Origin: Desulfobacterales bacterium
GTDB lineage: Bacteria > Desulfobacterota > Desulfobacteria > Desulfobacterales > JAQWFD01
Direction: 5' to 3'
Assembly: GCA_028704555.1 (NCBI GenBank)
Contig: JAQWFD010000030.1
Location: 1-46,487 of the forward strand
Length of the DNA stretch: 46,487 nt
The notes under the pieces are model-generated. The model had not been told where the DNA came from. It worked only from the letters and a program-made list of their open reading frames with translations, and did not search any database. Shown here piece after piece: positions 31,371 to 40,088 of the stretch. Within the stretch, counting starts at the first letter, position 1. The number at the start of each line of letters is the position of its first letter. The position numbers and the translations under genes are program-made.

Positions 31371-33092
31371 CTATAAGTCCTCCCCGGTTAAGCTGCGGAT
31401 CTTGCTGTTGATACCCGAGGCATCCGTTTTGGCTTTTTCCATGGACCGCCGATAAAAATCCAGCGCTTTTTTCTTATTACCAAATTCCCGGTACACATCT
31501 CCCAGATGTTCGAGAATCGTGGGATCCTCGGGTACCAGGCTTACCGCTTTTTCCAGATGTTGCAATGCCTCTTTGAACAGACCTTTTTTGAAATAAACCC
31601 ACCCCAGACTGTCAAGAATATAGCCGTCATCGGGTTTATATTTCAGCGCTTCCCGGATGAGACGTTCGGCCTCGTCAAGATTTGTGCCCATTTCGGCAAA
31701 GGTATATCCCAGATAATTCAATGCATTGGGATGCTCAGGATCAAGCTGGATCACGCGCCTCATTTCCCTGATGGACGATTCTTTATCCCCAAGCCGGTCA
31801 TAGACCACACCCGATCGGAAATGAAGTTCCGCATTGTCCGGAGTTAAGACCAGCGCCTGTTGATAGACTTCACGTGCTTCTGAAAACGCCCCGGCTTCCT
31901 CATACAATGAACCTAAATAGATACCGACTTCAGGCATTTCCGGGTGCTGTTCAATAACGCCTTTTAAAAAGGCGATGGCCTCCGTCAGCTGACCTTGATC
32001 CTGATACAAAAATGCCGTCTGAATGACCGCATTCGTATAAAACATCGAATCCGGACTGACCTTTGTCAAATGGTCAACCGCCCGATCAAAATCCTTGAGA
32101 CGTTCATGCGCAATGCCCTTCAGATAATGGATTTCCGAGCTGTTCGGAGCCCCCTTCAGCATTCCCTCCAGAATAATGACCGCCTCTGAATTCTTATTCT
32201 GATCCAGATAGTTTTGAATAACGGTCTGAATCACGACTTTATCCGTCAGGCTCTTCTGCCCCAATTGAAGCAGATACTTATCGGAGTCCTGAAGCCGGCC
32301 GTCTTTAAAATAAATATACCCAAGCGCCATAAGCGCTTGAATATTCTCCGGATCTTTGATCAGCAGTTCCTGATATTGCCGGATAACACTGTCTTCCTTT
32401 CCGATTTTCTCGTACAACCGGATCAGGTCAAAATGAGGTTCCTGGAGATCCGGGGCCAGCTGCAGTGTTTTTTTATATTCCTGTTCGGCTTTTTCAATCT
32501 GCCCCTTCTCTGCATATATCCTTCCCAGATAATAATGGCCGACATAGGATTGTGGAAACTGCCCGATCAGCTGACTGTACAGGGTAAAGGCCTGATCCGG
32601 ACGGTCTGATTCCAGATAGATATCCCCGAGAAGCAGATAGATATCATTCTGTTTCGGATCCAGGGATAAAATTTTTTCATAATTTTTTTCGGCCGTTTCC
32701 ACGTCTCCAAGACTTTGCCGGAGGTTTCCGGATAATATCAGCGTGTCAATATCTTCCGGATGGCGGCTGAGGATCTGATCGATCATCTTCATTGCATTGG
32801 CGGAATCTTTCTGCTCAATATATACCAATGCCAGCTCCCGTTTCAGAACGACGGATTCAGGATCTTTTTCGACAGCTTTTTTAAGGGACATCAGGGCATT
32901 ATCTAAATCACGCGTTTTGAGTTGTAATTGGGACATGATAAAATCATAATATGGCCTGTCCGATTCATAAGCGGGCAATGCCGTCTTACGTACCGGTGAA
33001 TACTGAGATTTATTCGCCGTGCAACTGGTGATTTGAAGCGAAATCAACATCATGGTCATCAACATGATGAGCGTTTTCATAAAATTCGTCAT
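31371..33092 (-). CDS. TPR-repeat lipoprotein
   Basis: The 573-residue precursor has a lipobox ITSC (Cys24) after a hydrophobic signal and then about a dozen tetratricopeptide repeats filling the rest (for example DIYLLLGDIYLESDRPDQAF, VGHYYLGRIYAEKGQIEKAE, ALNYLGYTFAEMGTNLDEAE, YILDSLGWVYFKKGLFKEAL). TPR superhelices serve as docking scaffolds. As a lipoprotein it should face the periplasm and could organise envelope assembly with the coupled DUF4292 lipoprotein downstream. AGGA seven bases before the ATG gives the start. It follows rpoH by 56 bp; sharing an operon with a heat-shock sigma factor hints at an envelope quality-control role. Confidence 0.88.
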   Translation of the reverse strand: MTNFMKTLIMLMTMMLISLQITSCTANKSQYSPVRKTALPAYESDRPYYDFIMSQLQLKTRDLDNALMSLKKAVEKDPESVVLKRELALVYIEQKDSANAMKMIDQILSRHPEDIDTLILSGNLRQSLGDVETAEKNYEKILSLDPKQNDIYLLLGDIYLESDRPDQAFTLYSQLIGQFPQSYVGHYYLGRIYAEKGQIEKAEQEYKKTLQLAPDLQEPHFDLIRLYEKIGKEDSVIRQYQELLIKDPENIQALMALGYIYFKDGRLQDSDKYLLQLGQKSLTDKVVIQTVIQNYLDQNKNSEAVIILEGMLKGAPNSSEIHYLKGIAHERLKDFDRAVDHLTKVSPDSMFYTNAVIQTAFLYQDQGQLTEAIAFLKGVIEQHPEMPEVGIYLGSLYEEAGAFSEAREVYQQALVLTPDNAELHFRSGVVYDRLGDKESSIREMRRVIQLDPEHPNALNYLGYTFAEMGTNLDEAERLIREALKYKPDDGYILDSLGWVYFKKGLFKEALQHLEKAVSLVPEDPTILEHLGDVYREFGNKKKALDFYRRSMEKAKTDASGINSKIRSLTGEDL

Positions 33093-33148
33093 TTAACTTT
33101 CCTGTATTATGGCCTGTATGGTGCCGGAACGTTCAGCAGGCTTGTCAT

Positions 33149-34132
33149 TTAATCTGAGCTGCCTTCATTGATGTACGCTTCAAAATCCGGCAGTTCTTTC
33201 TTGAAATAATCTCTCATTTTTTTGGTAATATTTTTTTCAACCTGACGGACCCGCTCTCTTGAAACGTTATATCGATCACCGATTTCCTGCAATGTCAATG
33301 GATTATCCGAAAATACTCTCTGCTGGAATATTTCAAGCTCCCTGGGTTTTAACTGCTTTTTGAATTCACTGATTTTTTCATGTAAAATATTTTCCATTTC
33401 CTTTTTTGCCAGCTGCGCTTCCGCGGATACAGAGTCGGTACTGATAAATTCAATACGTTCGGTATCAGAATCGTTTTTCAGAGGCGCATCCAGAGAAAGA
33501 TCCCAACCGTCAAGACGCTGATCCATATCCACGATTTCCCGTTCCGATACCCCCAGTCGTTCTGAAAGAAGTTTGGGCTTGGGATCAAACCCCTGTTCAA
33601 TCAATTTCTGCTTTTCCTTGCGCAGCTTAAAAAACAGCTTCCGCTGCCCCTGAGTGGTTCCTATCTTAACCAACCGCCAGTTATCCATTATAAATTTGAG
33701 TATATATGCTTTGATCCAGAATGAAGCATAATATGAAAATTTGACGTTTTTACACGGATCAAATTTTTTTACCGCCTGCATCAGGCCGATGTTGCCCTCC
33801 TGAATCAAGTCCAGCAGATTCTGCATCCAGATTCTTTGAAACTCCAAAGCAATCTTGACGACAAGCCTCAGATTAGAGGTGATCAGAATATAGGCGGCAT
33901 CCTGATCGTTGTGCTCCTGCACCCGGGTTCCCAAATCCTTTTCCTCTTCTCTGGTCAAAAGGTTATATCTGCTGATTTCCATCAGATAGCGCTGAAGCGG
34001 ATCAAATTTTACCAGCGATTTTTCTGAAGAAGCCGTTTCATTATTTTTCCCCGCAGCCGAAGATTTTGATGAAACGGTGGCGCTATCTTTTTTTACGGAC
34101 CGATTTTGAGTTGTTTTCTGCGTTTTATCCAT
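33149..34132 (-). CDS. rpoH: RNA polymerase sigma factor, RpoH (sigma-32) type
   Basis: A 327-residue sigma factor lacking region 1.1, with region 1.2 (DPLQRYLMEISRYNLLTREEE), region 2 (NLRLVVKIALEF, LIQEGNIGLMQAVKKFDP, then YYASFWIKAYILKFI), and region 4 ending in the helix-turn-helix LTLQEIGDRYNVSRERVRQVE. QRKLFFKLR at 163-171 matches the RpoH box (QRKLFFNLR) that marks heat-shock sigma factors. The first 40 residues are low complexity (Ser/Lys). No good ribosome site precedes ATG 34132; the leader is very AT-rich and could be structure-controlled, as in other rpoH mRNAs. It heads the long operon down to 25939 and diverges from tRNA-Arg. Confidence 0.88.
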   Translation of the reverse strand: MDKTQKTTQNRSVKKDSATVSSKSSAAGKNNETASSEKSLVKFDPLQRYLMEISRYNLLTREEEKDLGTRVQEHNDQDAAYILITSNLRLVVKIALEFQRIWMQNLLDLIQEGNIGLMQAVKKFDPCKNVKFSYYASFWIKAYILKFIMDNWRLVKIGTTQGQRKLFFKLRKEKQKLIEQGFDPKPKLLSERLGVSEREIVDMDQRLDGWDLSLDAPLKNDSDTERIEFISTDSVSAEAQLAKKEMENILHEKISEFKKQLKPRELEIFQQRVFSDNPLTLQEIGDRYNVSRERVRQVEKNITKKMRDYFKKELPDFEAYINEGSSD

Positions 34133-34222
34133 ATAAAATTATACATCGTGTTTTATTTTAGAGGTTGTATTTATTTGTGACCCGGTAACGTGCCCACATT
34201 ATTTTTTTATCCCAAAATAATA

Positions 34223-34251
34223 TGGACATGTTATTTATCATATGATATACG
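34223..34251 (+). promoter_or_regulatory. Promoter of tRNA-Arg, with a central palindrome
   Basis: TGGACA (34223-34228) and TATACG (34246-34251) are 17 bp apart, placing the start point near 34258, about nine bases before the tRNA. The spacer contains a perfect 12-bp palindrome TATCATATGATA (34236-34247), lying between the divergent tRNA and rpoH genes. Confidence 0.6.
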
Positions 34252-34266
34252 ACAACTTTATCTGTT

Positions 34267-34343
<77 letters not shown>

Positions 34344-34984
34344 TCAGGGAATGAGTCAAACATGTCTTTTCCCCCCTCCCCCCTCTTTTTTTTCTATACC
34401 CAGAAATTTTTTCATCATACAGCCTTCTGTGCGTTGCGTTTCTCTGATTTTAAAACGAGCCGTCTTTTAAAAAACGCATTGATATGTCCGTATGTAAATA
34501 TGTCCGTATGTATATTGGTAAATACGATAAACCGGTTGAATCACTGCGGCATCCGTGTAATTGAATCCAAAATCCTGATATAAAATGGGTATAATACCAT
34601 CTCAAGTTCCTAACTGCAAACAGTGAATGTATATTCCTGTTGAAACTGCTCATAACCCATTGAGATACCGGGTGGGTAGCAACCCGCGTCGTACTTCTGA
34701 AAAGCAACACCGCAATGGCATCCGGCTTACGCACCAAAGCCGACAGAAATTTTATTTTTTTCGCCTTGCATGAAACCTGTTCTGGATGCTGTCTGACTGA
34801 ATCAGGGAAGGCTTTACCCCAATGAACCCTGAAAACGATACCCTTGTGTTGATTCAAAAAATACGTAAAACCAGGATCTCCGAGATTCGGTGAGGTCAGT
34901 TATAAAAAGAGATGTATAACTGAGACAGGTAATGATTCCGATAATTTCAGGGTATGCTGACGGCAGGCAATTCAAAAAAGACAA
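34344..34984. other. Gene-free region between tRNA-Arg and aat
   Basis: 641 bp without a convincing gene. It holds a C/T-rich run with eight T (about 34369-34392), a tandem pair ATGTCCGTATGTAAAT/ATGTCCGTATGTATAT (34484-34499, 34500-34515), and a hairpin with perfect 9-bp arms TCAGTTATA (34896-34904) and TATAACTGA (34915-34923). A minus-strand frame at 34450-34857 has no ribosome site and no family resemblance. The stretch 34590-34680 looks like decayed repeat DNA, but this cannot be confirmed from one copy. Confidence 0.5.
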
Positions 34985-35671
34985 TCACTGGCTCAAATGC
35001 CATCTGCCTTTCCGGGAAGGTGCTTTCAAAGAAATTTCAAGCTGATTCAGAAAACGATCTCTCGGGATTTCCCTGGCTCCGAACCTCAGCAGATGGTCTG
35101 TGGTTACCTGGCAATCGATCATCTCAAAGGACAATGCTTGAAGATGCTCGGCCAGCTTTACGAATGCGACCTTGGAAGCATTGCTGATACAGGAAAACAT
35201 GGATTCGCCGAAAAAACATTTGCCGAGAGACACGCCGTACAATCCCCCCACCAGCTTTTGTTCATACCAGGTTTCAACCGAATGAGCAAAGCCGGCCTCA
35301 TGAAGTTTGACGTAAGCCTCAATCATGTCATCGGTAATCCAGGTTCCTTCATGCTTCATTAACCGCACTCGAGCACAGGATCTCATCACCTGCTCAAACA
35401 CATTATCCATCGTAACATGAAACCGATTTTGTCTGATGATTTTTTTCAGACTTCCTGAAACCTTCAATTCCTCAGGAAACAGTACCAGACGCGGATCCGG
35501 TGACCACCAGAGGATGGGCTCTCCATCGCTGTACCATGGAAAAATACCGAAACGATATGCCATCAGCAGGCGCTCCGGAGTCAAATCCCCTCCAACGGCC
35601 AGCAGACCGTTTTCTGAGGCTAACCTGGGGGATGGGAATACAAGATCATCTGACAGAAGATAAACCGACAT
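34985..35671 (-). CDS. aat: Leucyl/phenylalanyl-tRNA--protein transferase
   Basis: A 228-residue enzyme (E. coli 234) that adds Leu or Phe from aminoacyl-tRNA to proteins with N-terminal Lys or Arg, marking them for ClpS-ClpAP. Signatures: ENGLLAVGGDLTPERLLMAY, GIFPWYSDGEPILWWSPDPR, SVETWYEQKLVGGLYGVSLG and FFGESMFS. The start is ATG 35671 (or 35677, two codons earlier); neither has a clear ribosome site, and the longer frame upstream lacks similarity. It lies 267 bp beyond clpA on the same strand, giving a clpS-clpA-aat N-degron cluster. Confidence 0.95.
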   Translation of the reverse strand: MSVYLLSDDLVFPSPRLASENGLLAVGGDLTPERLLMAYRFGIFPWYSDGEPILWWSPDPRLVLFPEELKVSGSLKKIIRQNRFHVTMDNVFEQVMRSCARVRLMKHEGTWITDDMIEAYVKLHEAGFAHSVETWYEQKLVGGLYGVSLGKCFFGESMFSCISNASKVAFVKLAEHLQALSFEMIDCQVTTDHLLRFGAREIPRDRFLNQLEISLKAPSRKGRWHLSQ

Positions 35672-35938
35672 CGTCATAAATTTCTGAAAATTCCGGACAC
35701 CTGAGCGCACGGCTCCTGACGGACGGATGCCACAGGTCACTTTCGAAAATAAACCCGATATGAAACACACCGCGGACACCGTCTGCCATTGCGTTGAAGG
35801 TACTGGCGTTGGATAGCGTTCATCCGGTGCAAGCCGAATTGATGAATGGACACTATCAAAATTTCACGTAAGCGCGGCTGCCCGTACAAGTCCAATGTAT
35901 TTGTTTCAAATCAGCATTTAAAAGCCGCCCCGGCCAGA

Positions 35939-38173
35939 CTATTTGTAGCTGAACGTGAGTACCTGATCCTTGATATCGACAAATATGGAGCCGCCTTTTT
36001 CCAGACGGCCAAACAAAATCTCATCAGAGAGCTTATCCTTAATTTCTGTCTGCATTAAACGGGACAAAGGTCTGGCTCCGTAACGCGGATCATAGCCACC
36101 TTTCCCCAGCCAGGTTCTTGCTCCGGCCGACAGATCAATCACGATATGCCTGTCCCTTAGCTGGCGGTTCAGTTCCCCCATGAATTTATCCACCACCCGT
36201 TCCATAATTTCGACAGTCAGTGGCCTGAAGGTAATAATGGCATCGAGCCGGTTTCTGAATTCCGGACTGAAAATTTTTTCAATCGCCTTCTTCCCTTTTG
36301 ACGCCATATCGTTTTTAATATCACCGAATCCGATGGTTTGACTGTTCATCTCCCTTGCCCCGGCATTAGATGACATCATGACGATTACATTCCTGAAATC
36401 AGCCTTTTTACCATTATTGTCTGTCAGGGTAGCATAATCCAGAACCTGAAGCAGAATACTGAACAAATCAGGATGCGCCTTTTCAATTTCATCCAGAAGC
36501 AGTACGCTGTAGGGATGTTTGCGAATATCATCGGTCAGCAGTCCTTCCTGATCAAAACCGATATATCCCGGAGGGGCTCCGATCAATCGCGACACCGCAT
36601 GTTTTTCCATATATTCGCTCATGTCATAGCGCAGGAAATGAATCCCCAACATGCTTGCCAGTTGCCGGGCCACCTCGGTTTTTCCGACACCTGTCGGGCC
36701 GGTAAACAAAAACGACCCCACCGGTTTACCCGGTGTTGAAAGGCCTGCCCGGGACCGCTTGATTGAACGGACCAGAGAGCTGATAGCTTCATCCTGACCG
36801 AATACCACCTGTTTCAACCGATCTTCAAGGGTTTCCAGTTGATACTTATCTGAAACGGATACACTGCGCGTCGGAATTCTGGAGATCTTGGCCACGATTT
36901 TTTCGATATCCAGCACATGGATTTTTTTTCTACGGGAAGTACCGTTAAGTTTTATAAACGCACCGGCTTCATCGATCACGTCAATTGCCTTATCCGGAAG
37001 GTAGCGGTCATTTATATATTTGGCGGATAACTCCGCCGCGGCTTTCAACGCCCGATCCGTATACTCGATGCCGTGATGGGTTTCATAACAGGCTTTCAGC
37101 CCTTTAAGAATCAGAAAGGTTTCCTCGACTGAAGGCTCCAGAATTTCAATTTTTTCAAACCGTCGGGCCAAAGCCCTGTCTTTTTCAACATACTGCTGAT
37201 ATTCCTCATAGGTAGTAGATCCGATACAGCGGATGTCCCCGGATGTTAAAGCCGGTTTTAAAATATTTGAGGCATCCAGGCTTCCACCGCTTGTCGCACC
37301 GGCTCCAACGATGGTATGAATTTCATCTATGAACAATATGGCATTTTTCTGCTGCGTTAATTCCGTCAGAAGGCTCTTCAACCGCTGCTCAAAATCACCT
37401 CTGAATTTTGTTCCCGCCAGGAGCCCCCCAAGATCAAGAGAATAAAGCCGGACATCCTTCAGCATATCCGGCACTTTCCCCTGATGAATCCTTAACGCAA
37501 GGCCCTCGGCCATCGCGGTTTTTCCTACTCCCGGATCGCCAACAAACGCCGGATTGTTTTTCCGGCGGCGGCATAGCACCTGAATCGTACGCTCCAGTTC
37601 ATGCTCCCGGCCGATCAACGGGTCCACTTTTCCTTCAGCCGCCTTTTTTACCAGATCAACCGTAAAAAGCTCCAGGGGATCTGAAGATTTTTGGGCTTCT
37701 TTTTTCTCTGTATACGTGGATACATCCCTGCGCCTGACCGGGCTGCCAGGCAAACTGTGGGAAATGAAATTTAAAACGTCCAGCCGGCTAATCCCTTCGG
37801 CTTTGAGAAAGTATTCCGCATGGGAATCTTTCTCCTGAAAAATGGACGCCAGAATATCACCAATCTCCACTTCCGACTTTTCAGCCGAACGGGCATGATT
37901 CACCGCTCTTTGAATTACTCGCTGAAAAGCCAGCGTCTGCTGAAGCACATATTCGCCTTCCTCGCCAACCCGATCCATATGTTCGCCGAAAAAGGTTTCA
38001 AGCGCTTTTTTCAGACTTTCAATACTTCCTCCGCAGCTTTCAATAATTTCCATACCCTCGTCAAACTGCAGCACTGCGAAAAGCATGTGTTCAACGCAGA
38101 CATATTCATGGCGTCGTTTTTTTGCCTCCCGAACCGCAACACCAAGGGCAGCATTAAGTTCTTTACTGATCAT
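35939..38173 (-). CDS. clpA: ATP-dependent Clp protease ATP-binding subunit ClpA
   Basis: A 744-residue AAA+ unfoldase (E. coli ClpA 758) that feeds N-degron and other substrates to ClpP. The N-domain (about 1-140; [14 protein letters not shown]) binds ClpS. The first AAA module carries Walker [10 protein letters not shown] and Walker [10 protein letters not shown]; the second carries [25 protein letters not shown] and the sensor-2 end ([13 protein letters not shown]). An SQTIGFGD segment matches the IGF/IGL loop that docks to ClpP. The ATG lies three bases beyond the clpS stop, so translation is coupled. clpP is not in the window. Confidence 0.96.
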   Translation of the reverse strand: MISKELNAALGVAVREAKKRRHEYVCVEHMLFAVLQFDEGMEIIESCGGSIESLKKALETFFGEHMDRVGEEGEYVLQQTLAFQRVIQRAVNHARSAEKSEVEIGDILASIFQEKDSHAEYFLKAEGISRLDVLNFISHSLPGSPVRRRDVSTYTEKKEAQKSSDPLELFTVDLVKKAAEGKVDPLIGREHELERTIQVLCRRRKNNPAFVGDPGVGKTAMAEGLALRIHQGKVPDMLKDVRLYSLDLGGLLAGTKFRGDFEQRLKSLLTELTQQKNAILFIDEIHTIVGAGATSGGSLDASNILKPALTSGDIRCIGSTTYEEYQQYVEKDRALARRFEKIEILEPSVEETFLILKGLKACYETHHGIEYTDRALKAAAELSAKYINDRYLPDKAIDVIDEAGAFIKLNGTSRRKKIHVLDIEKIVAKISRIPTRSVSVSDKYQLETLEDRLKQVVFGQDEAISSLVRSIKRSRAGLSTPGKPVGSFLFTGPTGVGKTEVARQLASMLGIHFLRYDMSEYMEKHAVSRLIGAPPGYIGFDQEGLLTDDIRKHPYSVLLLDEIEKAHPDLFSILLQVLDYATLTDNNGKKADFRNVIVMMSSNAGAREMNSQTIGFGDIKNDMASKGKKAIEKIFSPEFRNRLDAIITFRPLTVEIMERVVDKFMGELNRQLRDRHIVIDLSAGARTWLGKGGYDPRYGARPLSRLMQTEIKDKLSDEILFGRLEKGGSIFVDIKDQVLTFSYK

Positions 38174-38176
38174 ATG

Positions 38177-38491
38177 TTATATTTTCTCCATTGAGCATTT
38201 TAGAGGAAACCCCCTGTCCCTGGCCAGGGCATGTACGGTATCCATTCTTGTCTCAGCAATCTCAAACGGATATGCACCACACACGCCAATACCCTGCTGG
38301 TGAACATGAAGCATGACTCGTACTGCCTCCTCCGCGGATTTATAAAATACAATTCTGAGAATATCGACGACAAATTCCATGGTTGTATAGTCATCATTAT
38401 GAAGAAGGACCCTGTACAGCGAGGGCTCGTGTTGTATCTGCTGGGTCGATGAGGATATGTCTTCCTCACCGAAAGGTTTTTCCGCACTCAT
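38177..38491 (-). CDS. clpS: ClpS adaptor for N-degron substrates
   Basis: From ATG 38491 (GGAG nine bases upstream) the protein has 104 residues, the normal ClpS size. It binds N-terminal Leu, Phe, Trp and Tyr of substrates and hands them to ClpA. The folded core starts LYRVLLHNDDYTTMEFVVDIL, whose HNDD/M residues line the N-degron pocket, and includes VMLHVHQQGIGVCGAYPFEIAETR. The C-terminus ends MEKI, next to clpA. A longer frame upstream (to 38596) overlaps the promoter and is not used. Confidence 0.95.
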   Translation of the reverse strand: MSAEKPFGEEDISSSTQQIQHEPSLYRVLLHNDDYTTMEFVVDILRIVFYKSAEEAVRVMLHVHQQGIGVCGAYPFEIAETRMDTVHALARDRGFPLKCSMEKI

Positions 38492-38571
38492 AATTATATT
38501 CTCCGGCTCCATGGACAGCGTTATGCTGATATACTGAATTTTATGCCCCATTATAATCATCATTCGATACG

Positions 38572-38606
38572 ATTGTAAAGGTACTAAACGTAACAATCAA
38601 ATTTGA
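38572..38606 (-). promoter_or_regulatory. Promoter of clpS-clpA, with palindrome over the -35
   Basis: On the minus strand TTGATT (38600-38595) and TACAAT (38577-38572; five of six) are exactly 17 bp apart, giving a leader of about 75 bases before clpS. A perfect 10-bp palindrome TCAAATTTGA (38597-38606) overlaps the -35 and could be an operator. Confidence 0.55.
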
Positions 38607-38689
38607 CATCATACCGGAATGCACCGATTTACTTCAACAATCATATCAAAAGATGGGCTCGATCATAACTTCAGTCATAAGTCCGAAGT

Positions 38690-38877
38690 GCGGCCGCAGA
38701 ATCCCGCCCGTTCCCGGCGGACGACATTGCGAGATCCGGAAAAAAGATGCCGGGGCCGTGAAGCGTTAAAAAACGCAAACGGTTTGAGGCGTGCCGAGTT
38801 TTTGCGCTTTAGCTTCATGGGCCCGGCATACCCCCGGATCACACTGAAAAGCCTGGAACGGGCGGGACTAAGGCCGC
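38690..38877. repeat. 188-bp imperfect palindromic element
   Basis: Matching inverted blocks occur in order: GCGGCC (38690-38695/38872-38877), TCCCGCCCGTTCC (38702-38714/38855-38867, perfect 13 bp), GATCCGG (38733-38739/38834-38840), ATGCCGGG (38747-38754/38822-38829) and TGAAGC (38759-38764/38812-38817). The GC content is much higher than its surroundings. It could extrude a long hairpin and resembles a palindromic mobile remnant. Confidence 0.65.
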
Positions 38878-39059
38878 GACAACGTGGCCGAAGATATGAT
38901 ATATCCCCATTTTGTTCAAACGGAATGCAATCGCAATATCGGCATGAAATAAAACCCCATTCAGAGGCATGGGATAATGTTAACCGGTGGAGCAGAAGGG
39001 TCGTCAAGTGATGGAACGCTCAGGACTATAGTGATAAGCAGGATATGTTTTCAAATTTA

Positions 39060-39896
39060 AAAAAACCAGAAATTTTAGCCGCACGGCATCGGGCATTTTA
39101 AAAATCAAAATCCGAGCGTGCCCCCCCGGAGGAACAAACCCGGCATTCCAAAGGGGCTAAAACGCGCACGAAGAAAATAAACGTTTATGGATGGACACGA
39201 ATTCCACGCAAGAACCAACTCTTTCGCATTATGCAGGTATACATTTCGTTTTGAATTCAAAACCGCATGAAACGATATAAAAACCGATACGAATTGGAGA
39301 GAGACAGAAATCAACTTGTTTTTTTCTGAAATATTATTTGGGCAGGGGCTCGAAAATACGAAAAATTCTGAAGGAAGAAAAAATACAGGCCCAATATGTT
39401 TTTATTCCATTGCACATAGACGCACAGAATCCGAACAGGACTCAACTTCTACAAACCGTATCAACTGCAACATCGGTTGGATAACATTCCGAGATCTGAT
39501 CACTTTTTTCATCAGACGTCAAACCACTTCCTGCTTCAGCTCAACTTCAACCGCAGATACCACTCAACTGTCACTTCAACTTCAGCTCAACTTCAACCGC
39601 AGATATCACTCAACTGTCACTTCAACTTCAGCCACAGATATCACTCAACTGACAAAGAGGCCTGATTTCAACACGAACTGCATTGAAAAACAAAATTTCG
39701 GAATCAATCAATAGAACAAAATCTCATTTTTACAGGAGCTGACGAATCCTATCCGAATCCCGAGCGTCTAGTGCATGGTTATGTATGGGAAAACTGTGTA
39801 CTCAGCTTATATAGACAAGCCGACTCACTTCCCAACAGCCAACATATAATTGTCAAACAGCATACTGCAGCGCTAACAAGAACCTGTATTATTGAT
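39060..39896 (-). ncRNA. Candidate sigma-54-dependent repeat RNA
   Basis: A transcript starting near 39896 from the sigma-54-like promoter would run away from the activator gene through the tandem repeats. On this strand GTTGA occurs 12 times between 39672 and 39442, within units reading GTTGAAGTTGAGCTGAAG and GACAGTTGAGTGATATCTG. No ribosome site plus frame of useful length is found on this strand. A possible but imperfect terminator (CACG..TCGG/CCGA..CGTG stem, then seven T) lies near 39060-39125; the 3' end is uncertain, and read-through into clpS cannot be excluded. The call rests on layout, not on any known RNA family. Confidence 0.3.
39534..39651. repeat. 46-bp tandem repeat, 2.5 copies
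   Basis: Copy one is 39534-39579 and copy two 39580-39625, differing at one position; a third copy from 39626 lacks 13-14 internal bases. Within each unit shorter CTTCAA/CTCAAC steps recur, so the array has a nested structure. Confidence 0.9.
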
Positions 39897-39906
39897 AATT
39901 AGTTAA

Positions 39907-39923
39907 TACAAATGTCATGCCAG
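39907..39923 (-). promoter_or_regulatory. Sigma-54-like promoter (-24/-12)
   Basis: The minus strand reads CTGGCATGACATTTGTA. Against YTGGCACGNNNNTTGCW only two positions differ (T for C in CACG, T for C in TTGC), and the GG-to-G(C) spacing of ten bases is right. The predicted start is near 39896. The -12 element has GT in place of GC, which weakens it. It lies 100-150 bp on the downstream side of the GTGTAAC cluster. Confidence 0.45.
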
Positions 39924-40021
39924 ACTTTAATAAAAATTTATTTTTTTAATTATTTTATATATTATCAGAGCGTTATTGAACAATGTTCCAGGCGGGCTAA
40001 AGAGACAGTCCAGAGGTATGT

Positions 40022-40071
40022 GTGTAACCTGTTACACTATTGTAACAAGCCAATTGTGTAACATAGTTACA
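40022..40071. promoter_or_regulatory. Cluster of GTGTAAC/GTTACAC palindromes (candidate activator sites)
   Basis: Three perfect palindromes overlap or adjoin: GTGTAAC-CT-GTTACAC (40022-40037), TGTTACA-CTAT-TGTAACA (40030-40047) and TGTAAC-ATA-GTTACA (40057-40071). The half site TGTAAC or its inverse appears five times in 50 bp. It starts 18 bases after the stop codon of the sigma-54 activator gene and lies at about -126 to -175 of the sigma-54-like promoter, the usual place for enhancer sites. Confidence 0.6.
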
Positions 40072-40088
40072 TGATCAGGCAAAGCGTA

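Larger units (their letters stand above)
38601..40088. other. 1.5-kb region without convincing protein genes
   Basis: This stretch between the sigma-54 activator and clpS contains, from left to right: a 188-bp imperfect palindrome (38690-38877), ordinary to AT-rich DNA with scattered small inverted pairs, a 46-bp tandem repeat (39534-39651), a very AT-rich block (39930-39970), and a cluster of GTGTAAC palindromes (40022-40071). Open frames of 110-132 codons exist on both strands but lack ribosome sites and resemble the repeats they cover. It is best read as regulatory/RNA-coding DNA. Confidence 0.55.

Noticed and set aside
34450..34857. Minus-strand frame of 135 codons between tRNA-Arg and aat
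   Set aside because: No ribosome site and unusual amino-acid composition; covers tandem repeats and AT-rich spacer.
38619..39007. Overlapping 110-130 codon frames on both strands
   Set aside because: They cover the 188-bp palindrome, and its symmetry explains open frames on both strands. No ribosome site or family resemblance.
39534..39651. CRISPR array
   Set aside because: Units are head-to-tail without unique spacers, and no cas genes are in the window.
39316..39714. Plus-strand frame of 132 codons with Ser/Thr/Gln repeats
   Set aside because: The repeat content comes from the 46-bp DNA tandem array, there is no ribosome site, and the frame before and after the array looks random.
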